Source: a virus. From it: DNA of 41,356 bases. The notes under the pieces were generated by a model that saw only the letters and a list, made by a program, of their open reading frames with translations, was not told where the DNA came from and ran no database searches. Position numbers and translations under genes: made by a program. Shown piece by piece: positions 22,158 through 30,089 of the stretch (positions are counted from its first letter, which is position 1; every line of letters starts with the position of its first letter). The stretch is from the IMG/VR virus record IMGVR_UViG_3300002460_000071, positions 1 to 41,356 of that record. One strand, written 5' to 3'.

Positions 22158-23130
22158 GAAAGCTCTTATTTTTGGAGTAACAGGAATGGACGGAAGTTAT
22201 CTTTCCGAACTTCTTCTTGAGAAAAATTACGAAGTGCACGGGGTTTTACGCCGTTCCAGTTCCTTAAATACTTATAGGATAGATCACCTCATCAATCAGG
22301 AAGCTCTTTTTAACAGGCGTTTTTTTCTTCATTATGGGGATTTGTTTGATGGCAATAACATTCAAAAGATTATTAAAGAAGTAATGCCTGACGAGATATA
22401 TAACTTTGCGGCAATGAGCCAAGTTCGCATATCATACGATATCCCTGTCTATACAGGAGAAGTGACTGGCATTGGCTTCGCGCGTATCATTGAGGCAGTT
22501 CGCGTGGTCAATCCTACTATAAAAATATACCAAGCGTGTTCATCAGAAATGTTTGGAAAGGTTCAAGAAGTGCCGCAAAAGGAAACGACACCATTCTATC
22601 CTCGCAGTCCCTATGGTTGTGCAAAGGCATATACCTATTATCTTGCTAGAGCATACCGAGAGGGGTATGGGATGAAGATATATTGTGGGATACTATTCAA
22701 TCATGAAAGCCCTCGTAGGGGCGATAATTTCCTCTCAAAGAAGGTTGTGAAAGCTGCCGTAGCCATTAAGCAGGGGAAACAAGATAAACTCTATCTTGGC
22801 AATCTTGATGCGATACGAGACTGGGGCTACGCGAAAAGCTATGTTTATTGGATATGGAAAATGGTACAACTCGATGAACCAGATGATTTTGTTATAGCAA
22901 CAGGAGAAACCCACACTGTGGAAGAGTTTGTTTCTTCTACGTTTGAATATCTAGGGCTAGATTGGAAGAAATATGTCGAAATAGATAAGAACTTCATGCG
23001 TCCGGCAGAGGTTGACTTACTTAAAGGAGACTATTCAAAAGCTGAAAAAGTACTTGGTTATAAAGTAGATACTCGTTTTAATGATCTCATAAAGATTATG
23101 GTTGACAGTGAATTAACTGGAAAAATATGA
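22120..23130 (+). CDS. gmd: GDP-mannose 4,6-dehydratase-like enzyme
   Basis: Converts GDP-mannose to GDP-4-keto-6-deoxymannose, precursor of GDP-fucose, rhamnose or perosamine. NAD motif KALIFGVTGMDGSYLSELLL, then HGVLRRSSSLNTYRIDHLI, NFAAMSQVRISYDIPVYTGE, the serine of ACSSEMFGKVQEVPQKETTP, catalytic YPRSPYGCAKAYTYYLARAY (Tyr-x3-Lys), GILFNHESPRRGDNFLSKKV and RDWGYAKSYVYWIWKMVQLD. 336 aa, full length. The first 12 residues (MQKEIKKEDLQN) derive from the overlapping HNH gene. No fucose synthetase follows, so a different final sugar is likely. Confidence 0.93.
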   Translation: MQKEIKKEDLQNKKALIFGVTGMDGSYLSELLLEKNYEVHGVLRRSSSLNTYRIDHLINQEALFNRRFFLHYGDLFDGNNIQKIIKEVMPDEIYNFAAMSQVRISYDIPVYTGEVTGIGFARIIEAVRVVNPTIKIYQACSSEMFGKVQEVPQKETTPFYPRSPYGCAKAYTYYLARAYREGYGMKIYCGILFNHESPRRGDNFLSKKVVKAAVAIKQGKQDKLYLGNLDAIRDWGYAKSYVYWIWKMVQLDEPDDFVIATGETHTVEEFVSSTFEYLGLDWKKYVEIDKNFMRPAEVDLLKGDYSKAEKVLGYKVDTRFNDLIKIMVDSELTGKI

Positions 23131-23462
23131 CAGAGGAGATTTATACCCACGAAGACAATCGAAGGGTACTTATTGAGTGGATAGAGGATTCTAAGTTTGT
23201 CACATCAAAAGTAGTTATTGCAAAAGATAATTGTATTGTCGGCGATCATTACCATAAAAAAAAGGATGAGATTTTTCTTTTATTGATTGGCAAGGCAAAA
23301 AGAGTTATCATAGGGAATAGTGAGGAGCATGACATACCCGCGCTAAGGAAATGGATCGTTAAAAAAGGAGCCTATCATCTTTTTGATCTTGAGCAGGGGT
23401 CAATTCTTTTGGGGTGTTGTACAAAGAAGTTCGATCCGAAAGATGAAATAAAGCGGGCATAA
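23127..23462 (+). CDS. Cupin-fold protein, probably sugar-nucleotide ketoisomerase/epimerase type
   Basis: A single cupin domain with the metal motif GDHYHKKKDEIFLLLIGKAK (H-x-H-x4-E) near residues 38-57 and WIVKKGAYHLFDLEQGSILL supplying the second histidine motif. WxcM/FdtA-like cupins convert 4-keto-6-deoxy sugars, which is what the dehydratase just upstream makes; the starts and stops overlap by four bases. It could instead be another small cupin; the exact reaction is inferred from context. Confidence 0.75.
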   Translation: MTEEIYTHEDNRRVLIEWIEDSKFVTSKVVIAKDNCIVGDHYHKKKDEIFLLLIGKAKRVIIGNSEEHDIPALRKWIVKKGAYHLFDLEQGSILLGCCTKKFDPKDEIKRA

Positions 23463-23474
23463 AGCTCGCTTTTT
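23451..23474 (+). terminator. Intrinsic terminator at the end of the sugar cassette
   Basis: AAGCGGGC (23451-23458), loop ATAAA, GCTCGCTT (23464-23471) with one G-U pair, then a short T-run. It starts inside the last codons of the cupin gene and closes the sugar operon. Confidence 0.7.
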
Positions 23475-23480
23475 ATCACT

Positions 23481-23726
23481 ATGTATGTAGATTATAAAAT
23501 ATCCCGTATTATTGAAGATTTCAAAATATCTGTTCTTGTGAGATTTTATCACGGAGATTTTGTCATTGAAGAAGAAAAGAAAAAATATAAGAGAATGAAG
23601 AAGGTGTCAGAAAAGACCTATATTTTTGATTTTGGTACTCCATTGTCAGCCATACGAATATATCTCAATAAATCACTATCTCGCTTCTCTCATCCGCCGA
23701 TAGACGACCAGAAATATGTTGGATAG
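23481..23726 (+). CDS. Hypothetical protein (81 aa)
   Basis: Starts MYVDYKISRIIEDFKISVLV and continues with RFYHGDFVIEEEKKKYKRMK, alternating basic and hydrophobic residues. It ends 11 bases inside the large Ser/Thr-tract gene. The ATG has no evident ribosome site and lies just after the terminator, so a new promoter or readthrough would be required. Family not recognised; possibly a virion protein tied to its neighbour. Confidence 0.5.
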   Translation: MYVDYKISRIIEDFKISVLVRFYHGDFVIEEEKKKYKRMKKVSEKTYIFDFGTPLSAIRIYLNKSLSRFSHPPIDDQKYVG

Positions 23727-26148
23727 GTATTTTTTCAAGAAATATCAGAAATACATTGTTTGGATTTTCAACACATCTTTTGGTCGTTGGTTTTTTCGCA
23801 TACACAATGAAAATTACAGCTCTGTCGGAAAACACATTATAACAGCAGTCTTCCCTAATGCGATAAGGTGGAAGAACAAAAAAGGACAAGTAATGACCGA
23901 GTTTCGTACACATGCGCGTTTTTCAAAGCGCATGAATACGCTTCTAAAATATTTCCCATTTGTACGCTTCGAGCGTAATTATTACAGACAATTGGAGTGG
24001 CAGCCAGTTTTACAATTTGGCTTAACGGTAAGCACGTTCTATCCCGATCCTGATCCTGAAAGTACAAGTGTCGATGGAGATGTACAAACACAATATACTC
24101 TTGGAAGTGGAACAACATGGTCTACACTTGTAGCTGACCCAGGAAACTTCGCAGGTGATTCAGCAACACTTATAGATGCTGTATTTATTCGTGCAGATAA
24201 TGTCACAGATCAATGGATTCAACTTGGAAGAGGAATATATTTATTTGATACATCATCTATCCCCGATTCAGATACTATTGATTCAGCGACTCTTTCTTTA
24301 TATGGTGATACAAAAACAGACGGTCTTTCAGCAACGCCAAATATAACAATCTATTCTTCAGCACCAGCGTCAGATACGGCACTTGTTTCAGGAGATTATG
24401 ATAGTTTAGGGAGTCAAAATTTTGCCCCGACTATTGCATACGCTGATTTTCAAACAGGTGCTTATAATGATTTTACATTTAATGCTGACGGAAGGACGGC
24501 AATATCAAAAACTGGAGTTTCAAAGTTTGGGTCCCGAAATCAACAATATGACGTTGCCGATGCTGCACCCACATGGTCATCTGCAGCGTCATCAAGATTT
24601 CTAGTAAGTTCAGCCGATGAAGCAGGAGCAACACAAGACCCAAAACTTGTCGTGACTCATACAGCGCCTACTTCTTCAACATCGACTTCAACATCAACTT
24701 CAACATCAACGAGTACAAGTACTAGCACAAGCACAAGTACTAGTACGAGTTCATCAACATCTACGTCAAGTAGTACGAGTACATCGAGTAGTACTAGTAC
24801 AACAGCAACTTCATCATCTACATCGACTTCAACATCAACGACAGCAACATCATCGTCTACTTCTTCGAGTACCTCATCTTCGACAAGTACGTCAACCTCA
24901 ACAAGTACTAGTACATCAACGTCAACCTCCACATCGACATCGAGCTCAACCTCGTCATCTACTAGTACGAGTTCTTCAACATCAACGACAGCAACGTCTT
25001 CAAGTTCATCGACTTCTACTTCGACCTCAACCTCAACAAGTTCATCGACTTCTACTTCGACCTCAACTTCAACAAGCTCTAGTACATCTACATCTACTAG
25101 TACGAGTACGTCGACATCTACGAGTTCATCAACAACATCTACCTCTACAAGTACATCTTCTTCAACTAGTACAAGTACGTCGACATCATCAAGTACTTCA
25201 ACGAGTTCTAGTACAAGCACCTCAACATCGTCTACAAGCACCTCAACATCTACTTCTAGCTCCACATCAACTTCATCATCAACGAGTTCTTCGACTTCTA
25301 CATCTTCTTCTACAAGCTCTACTAGCAGTAGTACAAGCACATCAACATCTACCTCATCGTCCACTAGCACCTCAACGAGCACCTCAACTTCAACGAGCAC
25401 ATCAAGTTCTACGTCTACATCAAGTTCTACGAGCTCGTCTACATCATCAACATCAACAAGTAGTAGTACAAGTACATCTACCTCTACGTCCTCCAGTACA
25501 TCTACATCTACCTCGACATCAAGTTCGACTTCTTCGAGTACATCTTCATCGTCTACGTCTAGTAGTACATCTACATCATCCAGTACGACCTCATCGACCT
25601 CAACCTCAACTTCTACAAGTAGTTCAACAAGCACATCAACATCTACCTCATCTAGTACAAGCACGTCCAGCTCGACAAGTAGTAGTACGACAAGTACCTC
25701 ATCTACTAGTACTTCTACTTCTACTTCTAGTACTAGTACGTCTACTTCGAGTACTAGTACAAGTACGTCAACATCATCTACTAGCACAAGTACAAGCTCA
25801 ACAAGTACTTCAACATCATCTACTTCTACCTCAACAAGTACAAGTACATCATCAAGTACCTCATCCTCAACAAGTACAAGCACCTCAACATCTACCTCTA
25901 CCAGCACTTCTTCTAGCACAAGCACTTCTTCCTCAACGAGCTCTAGCACCTCAACATCTACATCTACCTCATCATCAACGAGTTCTTCGACAACAAGCAC
26001 CTCAACCTCAACAAGTACATCATCATCATCTACAACAACATCATCCACATCTTCAACAACAACCGCTCCAGGTGAGATAATTCCTATTCTCGATATAAAG
26101 ACTATAACTCCAATTCTTGATATTAAAAGGACTTATCGTTCTGGCTAA
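23716..26148 (+). CDS. Large mucin-like virion protein with Ser/Thr tract (810 aa)
   Basis: There are three parts. Residues 1-105 are an aromatic/basic N-terminus (WIFNTSFGRWFFRIHNENYS, then MTEFRTHARFSKRMNTLLKY), of a type I recall from other phage structural proteins and likely the virion anchor. Residues about 105-312 are a beta-rich domain (RGIYLFDTSSIPDSDTIDSA, then SRFLVSSADEAGATQDPKLV) resembling DNRLRE/carbohydrate-binding modules. Residues about 315-783 are almost wholly Ser and Thr. The C-terminus has two PILDIK repeats. A long extended tract of this kind is expected to be flexible and O-glycosylated if a transferase is present. It lies between the sugar cassette and tail genes, so it may be a fibre or head appendage. 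Confidence 0.8.
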   Translation: MLDRYFFKKYQKYIVWIFNTSFGRWFFRIHNENYSSVGKHIITAVFPNAIRWKNKKGQVMTEFRTHARFSKRMNTLLKYFPFVRFERNYYRQLEWQPVLQFGLTVSTFYPDPDPESTSVDGDVQTQYTLGSGTTWSTLVADPGNFAGDSATLIDAVFIRADNVTDQWIQLGRGIYLFDTSSIPDSDTIDSATLSLYGDTKTDGLSATPNITIYSSAPASDTALVSGDYDSLGSQNFAPTIAYADFQTGAYNDFTFNADGRTAISKTGVSKFGSRNQQYDVADAAPTWSSAASSRFLVSSADEAGATQDPKLVVTHTAPTSSTSTSTSTSTSTSTSTSTSTSTSTSSSTSTSSSTSTSSSTSTTATSSSTSTSTSTTATSSSTSSSTSSSTSTSTSTSTSTSTSTSTSTSSSTSSSTSTSSSTSTTATSSSSSTSTSTSTSTSSSTSTSTSTSTSSSTSTSTSTSTSTSTSSSTTSTSTSTSSSTSTSTSTSSSTSTSSSTSTSTSSTSTSTSTSSSTSTSSSTSSSTSTSSSTSSTSSSTSTSTSTSSSTSTSTSTSTSTSTSSSTSTSSSTSSSTSSTSTSSSTSTSTSTSSSTSTSTSTSSSTSSSTSSSSTSSSTSTSSSTTSSTSTSTSTSSSTSTSTSTSSSTSTSSSTSSSTTSTSSTSTSTSTSSTSTSTSSTSTSTSTSSTSTSTSSTSTSTSSTSTSTSTSTSSSTSSSTSTSTSTSTSTSTSSSTSTSSSTSSSTSTSTSTSSSTSSSTTSTSTSTSTSSSSTTTSSTSSTTTAPGEIIPILDIKTITPILDIKRTYRSG
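24660..26065 (+). repeat. Low-complexity Ser/Thr coding tract (about 1.4 kb)
   Basis: The translated pattern is TSTSTS and TSSSTS with occasional TTATSS. At DNA level it mixes ACA, ACT, ACG, ACC with TCA, TCT, TCG, AGT, AGC so no long exact repeat persists. The only non-Ser/Thr residues are a few alanines. The minus strand is also open across most of the tract because reversed Ser/Thr codons cannot form stops in one frame; that frame is not a gene. Confidence 0.9.
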
Positions 26149-26169
26149 TCAATGATATATTAAAAATAT

Positions 26170-27552
26170 ATGTTATTTCTTGGGAGAAACTTTGAACTGA
26201 TACGAGATGGTGAGAAAACATACCTCACTGCTTCAGTCACGGCAGCAGCAACGACAATCACTGTTAGAGCCGTTGATTCAAACTCAATGGCAGACAATGA
26301 TTATCTTATTATCGGAGAAATTGGCTCTGAAAATGCAGAAATCATGCAAATAAATGGCGCTGTGAGTGATGGGACGTCTCTTACGATAGACAATAACGGG
26401 TCCGGCGGAACAAGATATGCGCATGCAATAGATGAACCAGTCTATCGAGTGTCGTATAATCGAGTTGAATTCAGTAGGGCAACGACAGAAGACGGAACAA
26501 AATCAGTTCTTACGACTATTGAAATACAGCCAGATGATTTGTACACACGGTATGAAGATACGACGAATACGACTGGATTCGGTTTTATTCGATTCAATAA
26601 TCAAACAGCAGCAACATTTTCATCATATTCTGATGGGATTCCATATACTGGATACACCATGAATTCTCTTGGTAGGATGCAGAGAATGGTAAGAAGGCAT
26701 CTTAACGAACCAGATGTACGGTTTATAACCGATGAAGATATAGCAGAGGAATTGAATGAGAAACAAAGAGATGTTGCCCATGAGAGATTATGGCCGTTCT
26801 ATGAGGATATTTTTTCAGCGTCTACTGTTGCGAATCAACGCGCATACGAAATAGATGATGATGTTGTTCTTGGGAAAGTACATACGGTTGTTGTAGAGTC
26901 TGAACCGCTTGCAAAAATAGATGCTCATAGATTTGATATTCTTCATTGGGATACGGTCAGAACAGGCGATCCGACTCATTTCAGGGTTTGGAATAATAGG
27001 TTAGAGCTTTATCCACTCCCAACATCGGCAGCGACAACAACCGCTCTTAATGGCGCGTTAACGGCTACTACTACATCTATAACGGTGGATTCGACAAGTG
27101 GATTCACTCCTTCTGGAAGAATAATTATAGACAGTGAGGTTATATCATATACGCGAACATCATCTACGCAATTTCTTGGATGTGAACGCGGGCTTGAAGA
27201 AACGACGGCAACAACACATACGGATGATACAACAGTCACGGAGAGGGATATTATTTATACGGCAAATAGAGAGCCGAATGAATTGGTTGATGTCGGCGAT
27301 GAAACGGCAATACCAGACCCAGCCGTAATAGTATATGGAGCGGCAATGGAACTTGCTATTGGGAAACTTCAAGACCAAGTTTTACATGATAGGTTGAAGA
27401 TAAAATACGACCAAGCCATCGATAGATTGCGCGATAAGTTCGGACAAAAAGCAACAGCTTTCTATTACAGGATAAAGGATAAAGACGAAATTGTGACTGA
27501 TGTCGGGAGATTTAGGAATCCAAACGATTTCCCTCAAAACATCAGTGGTTGA
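26170..27552 (+). CDS. Head-tail adaptor-like virion protein with two small beta domains (460 aa)
   Basis: Residues about 18-95 (TASVTAAATTITVRAVDSNS to EPVYRVSYN) and about 291-352 (TATTTSITVDSTSGFTPSGR to THTDDTTVTERD) look like copies of one beta domain that recurs in the next protein. Between them lies an adaptor-like helical region: MNSLGRMQRMVRRHLNEPDV, TDEDIAEELNEKQRDVAHER. The C-terminal helices (MELAIGKLQDQVLHDRLKIK) resemble phage neck adaptors that dock below the portal. Position upstream of the nozzle-like protein supports this. Confidence 0.65.
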   Translation: MLFLGRNFELIRDGEKTYLTASVTAAATTITVRAVDSNSMADNDYLIIGEIGSENAEIMQINGAVSDGTSLTIDNNGSGGTRYAHAIDEPVYRVSYNRVEFSRATTEDGTKSVLTTIEIQPDDLYTRYEDTTNTTGFGFIRFNNQTAATFSSYSDGIPYTGYTMNSLGRMQRMVRRHLNEPDVRFITDEDIAEELNEKQRDVAHERLWPFYEDIFSASTVANQRAYEIDDDVVLGKVHTVVVESEPLAKIDAHRFDILHWDTVRTGDPTHFRVWNNRLELYPLPTSAATTTALNGALTATTTSITVDSTSGFTPSGRIIIDSEVISYTRTSSTQFLGCERGLEETTATTHTDDTTVTERDIIYTANREPNELVDVGDETAIPDPAVIVYGAAMELAIGKLQDQVLHDRLKIKYDQAIDRLRDKFGQKATAFYYRIKDKDEIVTDVGRFRNPNDFPQNISG

Positions 27553-27553
27553 T

Positions 27554-29353
27554 ATGGCTAAACTTAGAGATTTTGTCATCAATGATTATTCGGGAGGGCT
27601 TGTGACGAACAAGTCTGATTATGAAATGGCAAAAAATGAATTTGTCAATACATTGAACTGCGATCTTGAAGAACGAGGGAAAGTAAAAAGAAGACGAGGT
27701 ATGGAACAAGTCGGGCAATCTCTTGACCAAGTAATAGATGATTCTTTCGCATGGTATCAAGTAACACTTGGAGCTGCTCCAACCCATCATCATATCGTGG
27801 TCGGTCGCTCAGTAGGTGGGGCTGGATGTGACATATCTCGCCTCTTCTCAACGTATTTGACCGTAGCTGCTGCCGTAGGAGACACAACCTTAACCGTTGC
27901 GGATAATGCTAATCTTGCCGCGAGCGGTTCAGTGGCAATCAATGGAGATGTCATAGCATATACAGGGTTAAGCGGAGGGACGGGGCTTACTGGGGTGACA
28001 GGTATTCTAACTGCTCATCCAGCTAATAGTCTCGTCACGCAATTTACAGAGGTTGTCGGAGCGGCTGCGGCAGGGATTGATACGCGGTCTGGCATATACT
28101 TTGCAATAATAAATAATCTTGTATTTCTCAATGGTATTGTCACGAGTGGTACGTTTGATGGAACGACGTTTACGGCGGTAAGCGACACAGATGAGGCGGC
28201 AGGATTATTCGCCGTCAATTTCAGGGATAGAATTTTTGTTGCTGGATCAGGACCATCTGATGCGGCCGGCGCGCGCAATGGTCATCCACGCAGAATCGCA
28301 TTTAGCGATGCCGGTGATTCTACGTCATGGGATGTAAACAATTTTTTTGATGTCGAAGATGAGCGCGGCGAATCAATAACAGGATTGCGCGAATCGCCAA
28401 ATAATCTTCTCATATTCAAAACAAGCTCGATATGGCTCTATAACGAGAATGAACTTGTACAGGGTATATGGAATGTCGGGGCATATAATAATAAGGTGAT
28501 ACAAAGATTCGGCAATACATTTATAACTTTCTGTCCGAATGGCGTTTTTGAAACAAACGGTTTTTCAGCAGTTAAAATAAGTGATCCGATAAAAGAGTAT
28601 CTTTTGCAATTCATTGCCACACATGATACAACACGCGGGCGTGTCGCCGTGAACACGTTTTCAGGTAAGTTCAAAAATAAATACTATCTCTATATAGGCG
28701 ATATTACACATCCTGAAATATTGACTGATGTTGTACTTGTTTGGGATACGATAAAAAGAAATTGGACAGTGCATGATGGATATACAAATATAGTTCATTT
28801 CGCATCCCTTAATTCTTTTGGCGATGGAACAGCAGCTCTTGGCACTGGGCAATTCAGACCGCAAGACCATGAAGTATTGTTTGCTTCTGATGATTCAAAT
28901 AGATATTTCAGATTATTTGAAAATAGATTTCTTGATGGAGCTGCAACAAGAACATATCGAGGTGGAGATATATTTGGGAATATGAAGACGAACAGTACCG
29001 GAGACCCAGTTTCTACTATTCTTGAGACTCCGTGGCATACGCTCGGAACTCTTGATTGGAAAAAAATAGGGAGGATACGTTGTGGCGTTGAAATGGGGAA
29101 TTGGCATATTTCCTATCGTGTTGACCATGGAAACAAACAATCAGATTGGTTTTCTTTGGGCAATTTCCAACAGGGGATTACTACTAAAAAATTGCGCATA
29201 GATTCTCAACGTGGGTATAATCTTAATGAGGGATACAGAATAAAAATAAAAGCGACATCAAATAGTCTTGAAATTATCGATATCCTCAATTTTATTTCCA
29301 TAGAGGAAATAGAAACAATGGATAAAGTTATCTATGCCGAATATTCAAAATAA
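27554..29353 (+). CDS. Tail nozzle/stopper-like virion protein (599 aa)
   Basis: I start at the ATG at 27554 (MAKLRDFVINDYSGGLVTNK), one base after the previous stop; an upstream in-frame start at 27500 would overlap. The N-terminus matches the opening of podovirus tail proteins (SGGL..., NTLNCDLEERGKVKRRRGME). A copy of the small beta domain follows (AVGDTTLTVADNANLAASGS to HPANSLVTQFTE). The body reads like a beta-propeller (GNTFITFCPNGVFETNGFSA, LVWDTIKRNWTVHDGY). Probably the lower tail tube or nozzle closing the DNA channel. Confidence 0.7.
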   Translation: MAKLRDFVINDYSGGLVTNKSDYEMAKNEFVNTLNCDLEERGKVKRRRGMEQVGQSLDQVIDDSFAWYQVTLGAAPTHHHIVVGRSVGGAGCDISRLFSTYLTVAAAVGDTTLTVADNANLAASGSVAINGDVIAYTGLSGGTGLTGVTGILTAHPANSLVTQFTEVVGAAAAGIDTRSGIYFAIINNLVFLNGIVTSGTFDGTTFTAVSDTDEAAGLFAVNFRDRIFVAGSGPSDAAGARNGHPRRIAFSDAGDSTSWDVNNFFDVEDERGESITGLRESPNNLLIFKTSSIWLYNENELVQGIWNVGAYNNKVIQRFGNTFITFCPNGVFETNGFSAVKISDPIKEYLLQFIATHDTTRGRVAVNTFSGKFKNKYYLYIGDITHPEILTDVVLVWDTIKRNWTVHDGYTNIVHFASLNSFGDGTAALGTGQFRPQDHEVLFASDDSNRYFRLFENRFLDGAATRTYRGGDIFGNMKTNSTGDPVSTILETPWHTLGTLDWKKIGRIRCGVEMGNWHISYRVDHGNKQSDWFSLGNFQQGITTKKLRIDSQRGYNLNEGYRIKIKATSNSLEIIDILNFISIEEIETMDKVIYAEYSK

Positions 29354-30086
29354 CAACGAGGAACAGATTCTTGAAGAAAGTTTCGACATTCAGGAAGCTG
29401 ATATAAAACAATCAAATAGTGAGGGAAGAATAGAAAGGAATCAATTTTTCAATTACTCAAATTATCCTTTTATTATCGATTTTATCAATAGACTCATACG
29501 CCCGATTTATGGAACTAATATAGCTACAAGTACAAGAAAGTTTCTCAAGTTGGGATCAGATTTTTTACCGAGTGGCGTTATTGAATGTGATGCAACGGTG
29601 GTGACGGTTGCTGGGACAGCAGGAGAAACAACACTTAATTCATATACAATACCGCTCAATACCATATCTCGGAACATAGGGAATACGGCTGCTACAAGCG
29701 GAAAAGACTTCAGAAATGCAGGGAATACTTTCAGAGTAAGGGCGAGTGGCATATATACGACAGACGATGGTGTCTCAACATTCGCATTGGCATTAAAGGT
29801 TGGGGCTGCAACTATTCATACGCTTTCAAGCGATGCAGGGGTTCAAACAAACGCTCAATGGTATCTTGATTGGCTCTTTATTGTTTCCGCTATAGGAACA
29901 TCGGCGACACTTGAGTCTTCGGTTGCTGCAACGCTCAATCAAGTCATAAAAAATACGTCAAATACTTCTACGACGAGCTTTGATACGACAGTTGACAATG
30001 ATATTGCTATAACGGCTTTGTGGACAGGAGGTTCTGCTGGAGATACAATATCAATAAGGCAGTTTTTAGTTGAGCTTATTAACTAG
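29334..30086 (+). CDS. Beta-rich virion protein (250 aa)
   Basis: An N-terminal acidic helical segment (NNEEQILEESFDIQEADIKQ) is followed by FIIDFINRLIRPIYGTNIAT and a beta-sandwich-like body (TVVTVAGTAGETTLNSYTIP, then NTFRVRASGIYTTDDGVSTF and DTISIRQFLVELIN). The body resembles the outer domain of phage receptor or structural proteins with repeated beta strands. Overlaps the nozzle gene by 20 bases. Exact role unknown; a tail spike or fibre base is possible. Confidence 0.6.
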   Translation: MPNIQNNNEEQILEESFDIQEADIKQSNSEGRIERNQFFNYSNYPFIIDFINRLIRPIYGTNIATSTRKFLKLGSDFLPSGVIECDATVVTVAGTAGETTLNSYTIPLNTISRNIGNTAATSGKDFRNAGNTFRVRASGIYTTDDGVSTFALALKVGAATIHTLSSDAGVQTNAQWYLDWLFIVSAIGTSATLESSVAATLNQVIKNTSNTSTTSFDTTVDNDIAITALWTGGSAGDTISIRQFLVELIN

Positions 30087-30089
30087 CTT

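Noticed and set aside
23451-23480. Frameshift joining the cupin to the next small gene
   Set aside because: A clear terminator hairpin and stop codon separate them, and the second protein shows no cupin sequence.
24657-26048. Long minus-strand open frame of Val/Asp/Leu/Glu repeats
   Set aside because: It is the reverse complement of Ser/Thr codons, which cannot form stops in that frame; the plus-strand gene explains the sequence. The shorter version at 13401-13829 is rejected for the same reason.
24660-26065. Possible CRISPR or tandem satellite array
   Set aside because: There are no regular spacers and no constant-length repeat; the repeat exists only at amino-acid level.
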